Made by a program: the position numbers and the translations under genes. The notes beneath the pieces are model-generated. The model was given only the letters and a program-made list of their open reading frames with translations. It made no database searches and was not told the origin of the DNA. A stretch of 64,000 nt of DNA from Akebia trifoliata (taxonomy: Eukaryota; Streptophyta; Magnoliopsida; Ranunculales; Lardizabalaceae), in the NCBI GenBank assembly GCA_017979445.1, contig CM030706.1, positions 24,778,281-24,842,280 of the forward strand, read 5' to 3'. Numbering within the stretch: position 1 is the stretch's first letter; every line of letters begins with the position of its first letter. Positions 34,008-43,617 of this stretch are shown here, in pieces.

Positions 34008-35553
34008 TGAAAGTGCCATCGATTCACAGGGTGTACGGATCCGCTTTTGACATTGAGGTTTTGGAGTCGCCACCTAGTTATTACGGTCTAGGAACCGAAC
34101 ATCAACTCGAAACGGATAAAAAAATAACTAATCTACTTAAAAAAATATTGAGTCCAGGGATCACATTACGGGATTGGAAGGTGTTAGGCACCAACTCCGT
34201 CGGTAAACGTCGATCTTCACTAATTCTAAAAAACGATTACATTGCAAAATAGATCAAAAACAACAAATAATAATAATAATAAATAAAAAGAAAGTTACCT
34301 CACGGATTATAACGATTCCTTCAGCACTGGCGGAGAGTATCCTTGTATATATTTCTTTATTATTCGCCCGACACCGGATTTGATTTCTGATCTCCAAGTT
34401 GAGGTATCTTCTTCTTAGATCTGTGAGTTTTCTGATTTTTTTTATGGATTTCTAGGTGTTTTGGAAGGGTTTTGGGTGTTTTTTGAACAAAATTTGGGGT
34501 TTGGATGATAGGTAAGGGGTTAGGACTTCAAAATCAAGGTTTTGGGAAGGTTGGGGAGGCTTGACCTACTTTTTCTAGGGTTTTCTCTTTGATATGAGAT
34601 TAGAGTGTGGAGACCCCTATTTATAGATTTTTTTAAGAACTTTTTAGATAGAGTTAGAGTTAGATTATATTTCTTTTAGAAAGTTTTAGAGTTTAATTAG
34701 AATTCTATTAGGGTTAGGGTTTGACTTTGGTCTTATTAGATTGATTAGAGTTTTGACTTAAGTCTCACTTGATTGACTAGAATTTAGGGTTTTGACTTAA
34801 GTCTCACTTAATTGACTAGATTTTAGGATTTTGACTTGAGTCTCACTTAATTGACTAGATTTAGAATTTTGACTTAAGTCTTAGTTGATTGACTTGACTT
34901 AAATTAAAAAAAAATTAATTTTAATTAGGATTTTACTTTATATTAATTAATATTTTAATTATTAATTTCAAAATTTTTAATTATTAAAATTAAAAATTAT
35001 CGTTTTACCCTCAGAGAGGATTTTTTTGTGTTTTAAGTCATTTTTCAATATTCCAAGATGTTTTGGAATCGATTTTTTGTAAGAAATTCAATGGGGATAT
35101 TGGTTTGTGTCATTTATAAAATTTTTGTGCGAAATGGTCATGAACTTTATCAGGGGCATTTTCATAATTTTATCGAATTTTGTGAAAATTGGTGAAATGA
35201 TTTATTTGATTTCGATTTGTTGTTTTATGTGTTTGAAAAGTTTTCCTAAGCGTAATGTAGGCTTTAGGGATGTTTTGAGATTAGGGGTATTTTAGTAATT
35301 TGATCATTTTTAGTGATTTTTATTGTGAAGTTTTTTTTTATCTAAAAAATGATGATTTCTAGACTTTTGAGGTTATATTTTCCTAGCGTAGCACGGTTTC
35401 TATAGTTGTGTTAGTTTGAGATACCTCATCCAAATTTCTAAGACATATCTAACAACAAAATATAGCATTGGAATAATCATCCATCATTAGGAACCGTTAC
35501 AATCGGGTTAATGAGTTGATTAATCAGGCAAATGTAAAAATGGGGTGTCTATA
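34008..35553 (-). repeat. 3' LTR of Ogre-4 (B-type, 1546 bp)
   Basis: Begins TGAAAGTGCC on the plus strand, ends GTGTCTATA next to the polypurine tract. It shares the 'aataataataataaataaaaag' run and the 'actagaatttagggttttgac' array with 61096-62639, which the other LTRs lack. This supports the pairing independently of the target duplication. Confidence 0.93.
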
Positions 35554-35557
35554 GATG

Positions 35558-35566
35558 CCCCTCTTT
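35558..35566 (-). other. Polypurine tract of Ogre-4
   Basis: The minus strand reads AAAGAGGGG then CATC before the LTR. Confidence 0.8.
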
Positions 35567-35879
35567 GACAGAGGGTTGAAGCAAACTAGATAGCAAATCT
35601 ATTTTGGTAGATAGTGCGACATCCGAATACCAAAGCTAGTGACAGTTTATTTTGCAGCCTGATTTAGCAATTCGTCTGGACGTTCGGATCCTTGAAGGTG
35701 AGCTCTCCCCGAACTAAAAGTTGTCAGGTTCTAGAGCGCGAGCTCTCACTGGTAGTGTCAGATCCTAGAATTTTAAAAAATTCTCTTTAACTAATGGAAC
35801 AAATGTGCACGTGTGTATTGGAGATAAATCTCATGTGGTCTGAGTAAAAACAAGGAAAAATCTGAGTATAAAACTGAGC

Positions 35880-36310
35880 AAAATTCGAGATAACCCTCGG
35901 CGGCATCTGAACAAAATCTAAGAAAATCCTTGGCGGTAACTGAACAAAATCTGAGATAACACTCGGTGTCAACTGAGCAAAATTTAAGAAAATCCTTAGT
36001 GGCAACTGATCAAAATCCGAGATAACCCTCGGCGGCATCTGAGCAAAATTCGAGATAACCTTCGACGATATCTGAGCAAAATCCAAGAAAACCTTTGGCG
36101 GCAACTGAGAAAAATACGAGATAACCATCGGTGACTTCTTAGAAAAATCTGAGATAACCCTCGACGGCATCTAAGCAAAATCCAAGATAACCCTTGGCGG
36201 CATCTAAGTGAAATCCAAGAAAATCCTTGGCAGCAACTGAGCAAAATCCGAGATAACCCTCGGTGGCATTTGAGCAAAATCCGAGATAACCCTCCATAGA
36301 AACTGAACAA
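35880..36310 (-). repeat. 33-bp tandem array, about 12 units
   Basis: Units of the form 'ctgagcaaaatccgagataa' + 'ccctcggcggcat'. Because 33 is divisible by three, the minus strand stays open and yields an 11-residue repeat (P-P-R-V-I-S-D-F-A-Q-x) in frames of 127 and 104 residues. I treat these as by-products of the array. It is the Ogre-4 counterpart of the 51-, 77- and 106-bp arrays. Confidence 0.9.
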
Positions 36311-36600
36311 AACTGAGAAGGAATGAATGAATCTGGGAAAGAATGATTGAATCTAGGAGTGAATAGATCTGAAAAATAATTATTGAATCTGGGAAAGAAA
36401 GAAAAAATACCATATATCTTATTCTAGGTGAAAGGATAATGAGTTAATCTTTGGGCAAAATAATCAAATATGAAATCAAAAACGCTTTTGTTTGAACCTC
36501 AAAGTCTTTCAAAATTTATGAATTTTAACTTATTTTGAACCTCAAGGGTTTTCAAAAAAATTCCTATTAAGAGAGTAACCTTAAATTTGGGGTTCCCATT

Positions 36601-38326
36601 TGAAAGCGCCCTCGATCCGCGGGGTGCGCGGATCCACTTTTGACCCTTGAGGTTTTGGAGTCGCCACCTAGTTATTGTGGTCTAGGAACCAAAATGACTC
36701 TAAAATGGATAAAAACTAATCTACTATAGAAATCTGAATCCGGGGATCATGTTACGGGGTTGGAAGGTGTTAGGCACCAATCCCGCCCGGCCAATGCCGG
36801 TCTCTACTTATCCCAAATAAATCTACATCGCTAATGACAAACCTAGATTAAAAAATAATAAAAAAACTTACATTTGATCTGCAAAAGTATTATTCCCTCA
36901 GATCTGGTGAAAATGACTCCTTGTATCGTATTCCTAACTTCGTTCTATCTCCGGATTTGATTTCTGATCTCCGAGGTAAGGTATCTCCTTCTTGGATCTG
37001 GGTGCTTCAAATTTATTGTGGTTTTTGGGATGTTTTTGAAAGGTTTTTGGGTGTTTTTTAGGCTAAAATCGGAGTAGGGGTGTTAGGGAAGGAATTGGAA
37101 CTCCAAAGTTAAGGTTTTGGGGAGGTTATGGAGGCTTCTTCACTTACTTTTTCTAAGGTTTTTTCTTTGATACGAAAATAGGGTGTGGAGGCTCCTATTT
37201 ATAAAATTTTTAGAAGCATTAGGGTTTGATTAGGGTTTTAATTAGGGTTTAGACTTTGGTCTCATGAGATGGACTTAGTCATTAGGGTTTTGACTTAGGG
37301 TTTTGACTTTAGTCTTATGAGATTGACTTGATTAGATTAGGGTTTTGATTTAGGATTTGACTTTAGTCTTATGAGATTGACTTGATTAGTTGAGATTAAG
37401 GTTTTGATTTAGGGTTTTGACTTTAGTCTTATGAGATTGACTTTAATACTTGACTTTTAGTCTTACTTAATTAACTTTAATTTTGACTTTAGTCTTATTT
37501 GATTGACTTTAATATCTTGACTTTAGTCTTTCTTGATTGACTTTAAATTTTTGGAGAACCCCTCTCTATTATATCTTTAATTCTTTGGACCCCCAAATGG
37601 AAAGGTCCTTAAAGAAATATCTTACGAACCCTCAACAATTTTGCCTGAAATCCTGATTGATCGATTTTTTTGTTAATATTTTAAAATTAATTTTATTAAT
37701 GTTTTACTTTAATTATTTAATGTTTTATTTATTAATTTCAAATTTTTTAATTATGAAAATTATGAAATTACTATTTTGCCCACGGAGAGGATTTTTCACG
37801 TTTTAAGTCAGTTTTTAATGTTTTAGGATGTTTTAGAATCGATTTTTCGTAAGAAATTCAATGAAAATATTAGTTTGTGTCATTTATGAAATTTTTTGTG
37901 TGAAATGGTTGTGAACTTTATGAGGGGCATTTTCGTAATTTTGTCGAATTCTGTGAAAATTGGCTAAACGATTTATTTGGTTTCGATTTATTATTTTATG
38001 TGTTTGAATGGGTTTTCCTAAGCGTAATGTAGGCTCTAGGGTTGTTTTGATGTTAGGGGTATTTTGGTAATTTGATAGTTTTTTAGTGATTTTTATCGTG
38101 AAGCTTCTTTTTGTCTGAAAAATGATGATTTCTATGTTTCTGGAGTCGTATTTTCCTAGCGTAGCGTGGTTTCTAAGGTTTTGTTAGTTTGAGATACCTC
38201 ATCCGGATTTCTGAAACACATCTGGTAACAAAATAAAGCAACAGAATACACATCCATCATTGGGAATCATTGCGATCGGGTTGACGAGTTGATTAATCAG
38301 GCGGATACAAAAATGGGGTGTCTACA
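36601..38326 (-). repeat. Extra A-type 3' LTR (1726 bp) inside Ogre-4
   Basis: Starts TGAAAGCGCC, ends GTGTCTACA and is followed by its own polypurine tract at 38331, so it is the 3' LTR of a minus-strand element. It is closest to the Ogre-1 LTR and unlike the end LTRs of Ogre-4. No matching 5' LTR is seen before 61096. TATA box at 37196-37203; degenerate 'gactttagtcttatgagattgactt' array at 37220-37550. Confidence 0.9.
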
Positions 38327-38330
38327 GATG

Positions 38331-38339
38331 CCCCTCTTT
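38331..38339 (-). other. Polypurine tract beside the A-type LTR
   Basis: The minus strand reads AAAGAGGGG then CATC before the LTR at 38326. Confidence 0.8.
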
Positions 38340-38759
38340 GGCAGAGGGTTGAAGTAAACTAGATAGCAAATTTATTTTGGTAGATAGTGTGATATCCGAA
38401 TGCCAAAGCTAGTGACAGTTCATTTTGCAGCCTGATTTAGCAATTCGTCAAGGTGTTCGGATCCTTGAGCGTAAAACTCTCCCCGAACTAAAAGGTTGTC
38501 AGGTCCTCAAGCGTGAGGTTTCACTGACAGTGTAAGATCCTTGAATTTTATAGAATTCTCCTTGACTAAAAAGTGCAAGTGTGAGTGTGTGTACTGTGTG
38601 AAACTGAGTAAAAATGTGCCAGGTCCTAGAGATCTTCTCTCACTGACAATAATGATTCAAAATTGAAATGTATTTATCCAACGAAAGCAATCATGGCAAT
38701 GTTGAACAATAAAGTAATTGGAGTCATAACAATGTAGGAACTTCGTTAAATCATATTTG

Positions 38760-39300
38760 AAATTCTTTTTTTAGAGCACGAAAAGGTATGAGTCTCGTTT
38801 ATAGGACTTGAACCTATTGTAGCCACGCTAACAATCCTGTTAATTCAATATGATTCAAACAAAGCTGGAGTCTCGTTTCTCAGACTCTAGATAAGGTTTA
38901 CGGGAACTTAAATAATCCTATTAAATATGGAGTCTCGTTTCTCGGACTTGAGCAAAGGTTTGCAGGCACTTCAAAAAGCCTATGATTCAAAACGTTGGGG
39001 TCTCGTTTCTCAGACTCGAACTTAGGTTTATAGGCACTTCAAAAAACCTATATATTATTCAAAAAGTTGGAGTCTCGTTTCTCGGACTTGAACTTAGATT
39101 TATAGGCACTTCAAAAAGCCTATTCATTCTATGATTCAAAAAGTTGGAGTCTCGTTTCTCGGACTCGAACTTAGGTTTATAGGCGCTTCAAAAAGCCTAT
39201 TCATTCTATGATTCAAAAAGTTGGAGTCTCGTTTCTCGGACTCGAACTTAGGTTTGTAGGCACTTCAAAAAGCCTATTTATTCTATGATTCAAAAAATGT
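38760..39300 (-). repeat. 77-bp tandem array, about seven units
   Basis: 'gttggagtctcg' recurs at 39066, 39143 and 39220, a period of 77 bp; units left of 38990 are less regular. Each unit has 'gagtctcgtttctcggact', 'ttaggtttataggcacttc' and 'aaaaagcctat'. The first word is the inverse of the core of the 106-bp Ogre-3 units. Confidence 0.9.
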
Positions 39301-39653
39301 CCCTAGTATAAGGGGAGAAACTACATATCAAAGAAGAAAGAAAGTGCCCTTGTATGAAGGTTTGAAATATTTGATTACCACAAGTGCAATAAAGATTCAA
39401 CTTTTAATTTCAATTTTTATATTGAAGATTTTAAGTGGGTTCAAGAAAGCAAAACATTTCCTTCTTAGACTCATAATGGAATTCACCCTTCTCCCCCTTT
39501 GATTCACTTGGGCTTCAAAATCTGAGTCTTTGCCTGATTTAAGCTAAGTGTTGAACTTGATTATTCAGATTTCAGATGTTTTGGCTCGAACCACCTTTTA
39601 ACTTTTCAACTCTATGGAGATTTTCTTCTATTTTTCTTTTGCTTTAACTTTAC

Positions 39654-39785
39654 CTAGATCGCTTTTTCAAGTTTTCGATCTAGCGAGTTTGCTCTACCTT
39701 TTGCCTAGATCGTCTTTTTAAGTTTTCAATCTAGCAAGCTTTCTTTTATTTTTACCTAAGTCGCCCTTTCGAGTTTTCAACTTAG
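39654..39785 (-). repeat. Stem-loop array, Ogre-4 copy
   Basis: Three units. CTAGATCG (39654-39661)/CGATCTAG (39676-39683) is a perfect 8-bp stem with a 14-base loop. CTAGATCG (39705-39712)/CAATCTAG (39727-39734) and CTAAGTCG (39756-39763)/CAACTTAG (39778-39785) each have one C.A mismatch on the plus strand, which is a G.U pair in the element's sense (minus) RNA. Loops are alike ('ctttttcaagtttt'). Confidence 0.65.
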
Positions 39786-40020
39786 CAGGCCCAATTTTAT
39801 TTTTTCTGAACTTTTGGAATTGCTGTCTGATCATGCTTTGCTACCTTTTTTGACTTTTCGTACGGTACGTAGGAGTACTTTTATGGGTAAGCTTAGGACT
39901 AGGTATAAAAAGAATAAAATTTTGAGGCTCAAAAACCCGAATGCCCCTTATGTGGCATTTTTTCATTTTCTTTGAACTTTTTTCCCTATTTGACGATATA
40001 TTTATTTTTTTTCGTGTAGG

Positions 40021-40022
<2 letters not shown>

Positions 40023-40069
<47 letters not shown>
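40023..40069. repeat. (TA)n microsatellite, ~47 bp
   Basis: Uninterrupted AT/TA run directly left of the foldback MITE. A shorter TA run continues at 40435-40446 on its right, suggesting that the MITE inserted into the microsatellite. Confidence 0.95.
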
Positions 40070-40075
<6 letters not shown>

Positions 40076-40434
40076 CGTTATTTGGCCAACAGTTTGGCAA
40101 ACATTTTGGCAAACACATTTTTCAAAACATGGGTAAGAGGTCTTGGAATGGGCTGATTTTTGGTGAGGATGATCTCTACGGTGAGGAGATCATCATCACC
40201 AAAAATCAGCCCATTCCAAAATTTCTAACCCCATCAAAAATGGATGGTTCACGATTTTTGAACTTGTAAACTGGGGCTAGAAGTTTTGGAATGAGCTGAT
40301 TTTTGGTAAGGATGATCTCCTCACCGTAGAGATCATCCTCACCAAAAATCAGCCCATTCCAAGACCTCTAACCCATGTTTTGAAAAAGTGTTTGCCAAAA
40401 TGTTTGCCAAACTGTTGGCCAAATAACGGGACCC
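40070..40434. mobile_element. Foldback MITE, 365 bp, inserted in (TA)n
   Basis: The ends are inverted repeats: GGGTAGCGTTATTTGGCCAAC on the left against GGGTCCCGTTATTTGGCCAA read from the right. The match continues through 'agtttggcaaacattttggc' for well over 100 bp. Each arm is itself a palindrome ('gggctgatttttggtgagga' pairing with 'tcaccaaaaatcagccc' around a short loop). It encodes nothing, so a transposase must act in trans. Because the target is TA-rich the duplication length cannot be read. I do not assign a superfamily. Confidence 0.85.
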
Positions 40435-40454
40435 ATATATATATATTTTTTTGA

Positions 40455-40640
40455 TGTGGTCGGGCCTGAAGTAACTTTTTAGGTTGCCTACTTACCCAAG
40501 ACTTTTGGGATCAGACCAAAACATAGTTCGGATTTTTCCTCCCTTAGGTTGGGTGATCAGGTTGAGAATAAAAAATGTATTATTCTTCTGAAAAAAACTG
40601 CAAAGGGGTTGAAAAAGGATATATTGATCTAGGTAATTGG
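40455..40640 (-). other. Conserved segment between integrase and 3' region (Ogre-4)
   Basis: 'gatgtggtcgggcctgaagt', 'gttgcctactta' and 'gggatcagaccaaaac', homologous to 14940-15100 and to 22690-22830 inverted. No reading frame is shared. Confidence 0.7.
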
Positions 40641-41600
40641 AGAATTGATTCGGCCAAAGATGGCCTCCTTAGATGTAGTACCGTTTGATTTGGTCAATGT
40701 TGGTTGGTTCTGGTAATTCAATTCCATAATGGCCTTGAAGTCTGACATCTGTTCATGGTAATATTTCCTTCATGATGAACAGACCTCCCCAATTTGATTT
40801 GAACTTCCCTCTAGGGTCAAAGATAGGTGCCCGATTTTCTTTGAGTACCAAATTCTCGACTTGTCAGTGACGGGCTTTAATCTTTTTGTCAAACGCACAA
40901 GCGACTCTTCTTTGATAAGTTTGCACGTGGTACAAAGCTCTTAGTCATTTTTCTTCGATCAAATTTAATTCTTCATACCGTTGACGAACCCAATCTGCTT
41001 CTGATAATTGAGTTTTCAACAAGACCCTAAGAGATGGGATTTCCATTTCAACTGACAGGACTACTTCCATGCCATACACTAAGGAGTAGGGAGTAGCTCC
41101 AGTAGAGGATCGAATTGAAGTTCGATATTCCCATAGTGCAAATGATAGTTTCTCTTATCAATCCTGATGTTATTGACACATTTTCCTGATGATTGTCTTA
41201 AGATTCTTATTGGTTGCTTCAACTGCTCCATTGGTCTGAGGACGGTAAAGAGATGGCTTATGATGAGTGATTTTGAACTTCAACTTTAAAGTGTAACCTG
41301 TTATCAGAGATCAGTTTTGAAGGCACCCAATATCGACTGATGATGTTTGTTTAGATAAACTTTGCAACTCGAGATGCAGTGAGGACAACATAAGAGGCAG
41401 CTTCGACCCACTTAGTAAAATAATCGATAGCAACTAGAATGTATTCATGCCTGTTTGATGCCTTAGGCGATATTTTACCAATAATATCAATTCCCCAAAC
41501 TGAGAATGGCCATGGTGAAGTTAGACCAACTAATTGAGAAGGTGGCACATGTATGAGGTTTGCATGTATTTAGCATTTGTGGTAGGTCTTGACCATGTGA
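40640..41600 (-). pseudogene. Ogre-4 integrase core and C-terminal domain
   Basis: The open part 41351-41548 reads 'PWPFSVWGIDIIGKI' (first catalytic Asp) and 'ILVAIDYFTKWVEAA'. In shifted frames further on, 'LISDNRLHF' (second Asp) lies near 41300 and 'YRPQTNGAVEATNKN' (Glu) near 41205-41245. Then 'VLKENRAPIFDPRGKFK' in the C-terminal part lies near 40820. Integrase would insert the DNA copy into the genome. All three catalytic residues can still be seen, but stops and frameshifts separate them. Confidence 0.88.
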
Positions 41601-42124
41601 TGACAATCAGTTTCCATCGTAGGCTTGTAATATCCTTGTCTCATAATTCTTTTAACTAACATTTTTTCATTCATGTGAGGACCACAGTCCCTTGAATGTA
41701 GTTAAACCATTATCTGTTCAGCCTGATCTTCACCAACGCATGACAAATGAATCTCATCATAAGACCTTTTGTATAAACTTCCTACGCACAAGATGAATTG
41801 AGATGCTAATCTTAGTAGGGTTTGTTGTTCCTTCCTCGATGCTTCTTCTGGGAATTCTTATTTTTCCAATACTCTTTTGATATCTGTATACCATGGATTT
41901 TCATCAGGTAGTCAAGTAGTAATGTTGATCTAATGGAAATATGCATGTTTGTCTTTGATTTCTATGGTGATCGACCGCAATTTCATGTCAGGAGGCAAAT
42001 GGATCATTGAAGAGAGGGTGACTAACGTGTTAGCAAATTTATTATCTTCTCTTGATAGGTGTTGGAACATGATAGCTTTAAACTTACTCATTAGGTTTAA
42101 CAAATACTCATGATAAGGCTTCAA
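41601..42124 (-). pseudogene. Ogre-4 second RNase H end and integrase zinc domain
   Basis: The open part 41930-42124 is the end of the second RNase H: 'FQHLSREDNKFANTL' stands where relatives have 'REENQFADAL', so the last catalytic Asp reads Asn. Downstream, 'CGPHMNEKMLVKRIMRQGYY' and 'TDCHHMVKTYHKC' are the zinc-binding N-terminal part of integrase, with a Tyr in place of one expected Cys. Stops interrupt the link between them. Confidence 0.82.
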
Positions 42125-42141
42125 CTTTTCATCCTAGTTTT

Positions 42142-42840
42142 TCATTCTTCCAATGACTGATGTATAACCAAGGCTAAATCTTCGAAAACTTCAATTTCTG
42201 TAATGCTCAGATTCAAAGCAGTTTCAAGCCCAACGATGCACGCTTCATATTCCGCTATATTATTGGTGTTAGAAAAGACTAACTTAATAGTGATAGGAAT
42301 GTGGCAACCTTCAAGAGAAAATAGAACTGTCCCTATTCTATACCCATTCTGATTGGAGGCTTCGTCGAAGTATAGCTGCCATGTTTGATTCTGCGGTTCT
42401 TCTTCAACATGCAAGATATTCTCATCTAGGAATTGATCAACATGCCTTATTCCTTCTACCACTAGATGATCTGCCAAGTATTTTACCACAGCTCTCCCCT
42501 TGATAGATTTCTGTGTAACATGCATGATGTCAAATTCTGATAATAACAACAGCCATCGTACGATTTTTCCTGTTAGTACCGATTTCTCGAAGAAATATTT
42601 AAGAGGATCCATCCGAGATAACAACGTAACTGAATGAGATATTATATAGTGCCGGAGTCTCTGAGTAGCCCATACCAGTGCCAAACAAGTTTTTTTTAGG
42701 GCTAAATACTTTCGTTCATACTCTAACATCTTTTTATTGATATAGTAGATAGCTATGAATCCCATAGCTTCTTCTATGACTGACAGATAAAGAAGAAGTG
42801 GTTCACTCGGAGTAGGTGGAACCAAAATAGGTGGGTTCAA
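42142..42840 (-). pseudogene. Ogre-4 RNase H plus second RNase H (232 residues open)
   Basis: Residues 15-130 are the usual Ty3/gypsy RNase H ('YERKYLALKKTCLALVWA', 'ALADHL'-type end), with its first catalytic Asp position reading Val-Ile-Glu-Glu. Residues 154-232 begin a second RNase H-like domain: 'WQLYFDEASNQNG' (D159), 'NNIAEYEACIVGL' (E197), 'EVFEDLALVI' (D221). A second RNase H of this kind is a known mark of the Tat lineage. The frame is open but the domain is split from its C-terminal end by a frameshift after 42142. Confidence 0.88.
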
Positions 42841-43617
42841 GAGATATTCCTTGACTTGATCAAAAGCCTTTTGACATTGTTCATTCCAAACTATTGGTTC
42901 ATTCTTCTTGAGAAGCTTGAAAATAAGTTCATAGACATTGGTGAGTTGAACGATGAATCTGCTGACATACTAGATTCTGCCTAAAAAACCTCGAATCTTC
43001 TTTTCAATCTTAGGCGGTGACATTTCTTGGATGGCTTTAATCTTAACAGGGTCTACTTCAATCCCTCTTTAACTGACAACAAATCCCAATAATGTTTTAG
43101 AAGTTATTCTAAATACACATTTATATGGGTTAAGTCAGAGTTGGTATTTTTGAATCCTTGTGAGAAACTTTTCAAGTGCAGCAACATGCCCCAATCGTTC
43201 CTTAGACTTGACTATCATATCATCTACATAGACTTCGACTTCCCTATGTATCATGTCATGCAGTAAAGTCCTGGCAGCTCTTTGTAAGGTGGCTCCAACG
43301 TTCTTCAAATCAAAAGGCATAACCTTGTAGCAAAAAGTTCCCCACTGTGTGATGAATGATTTTTTTGCATATCTCGATGATCCATTTTTATCTGATTGTA
43401 CCCTGAAAAATCATCCATGAAACACAACAAAGCGTGTCCTGTCGTACTATTTACTAGAATATCTATGTGTGGTAAAGGAAAACTGTCTTTTGGACTCGCT
43501 TTGTTTAGGTCTCTAAAGTCCACACACATTCTGACTTTTCCATTCTTTTTAGGCATCGGGACGACATTAGCAATCCACTTAGGGTACTCCACTACTTCCA
43601 AAAATCCTGTGTTAATC
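42841..43617 (-). pseudogene. Ogre-4 reverse transcriptase, main part
   Basis: The open part 43305-43601 reads 'YPKWIANVVPMPKKNGK', 'VRMCVDFRDLNKASPKD' and 'LCFMDDFSGYNQIKM'. After a frameshift, 43135-43320 continues with 'MPFDLKNVGATLQRA' and the catalytic Y-V-D-D in 'VEVYVDDMIVKSKE'. The thumb follows in broken frames (near 42980, 'KIEKKIRGFLGRI'). Just upstream, at 43617/43618, Tek-1 is inserted. The first ~95 residues are at 52458-52760. Confidence 0.9.

Noticed and set aside
35787..36413. Overlapping minus-strand frames of 127, 104 and 69 residues with an 11-residue repeat (P-P-R-V-I-S-D-F-A-Q)
   Set aside because: They are a by-product of a 33-bp tandem array, whose length is a multiple of three. 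No other element encodes it and there is no start context or neighbour that supports a protein.
38760..39300. Regular direct repeats that might be read as a CRISPR array
   Set aside because: Units are contiguous and similar over their whole length, with no unique spacers, and the context is a plant retrotransposon 3' UTR. The same applies to the 33-, 51-, 106- and 198-bp arrays.
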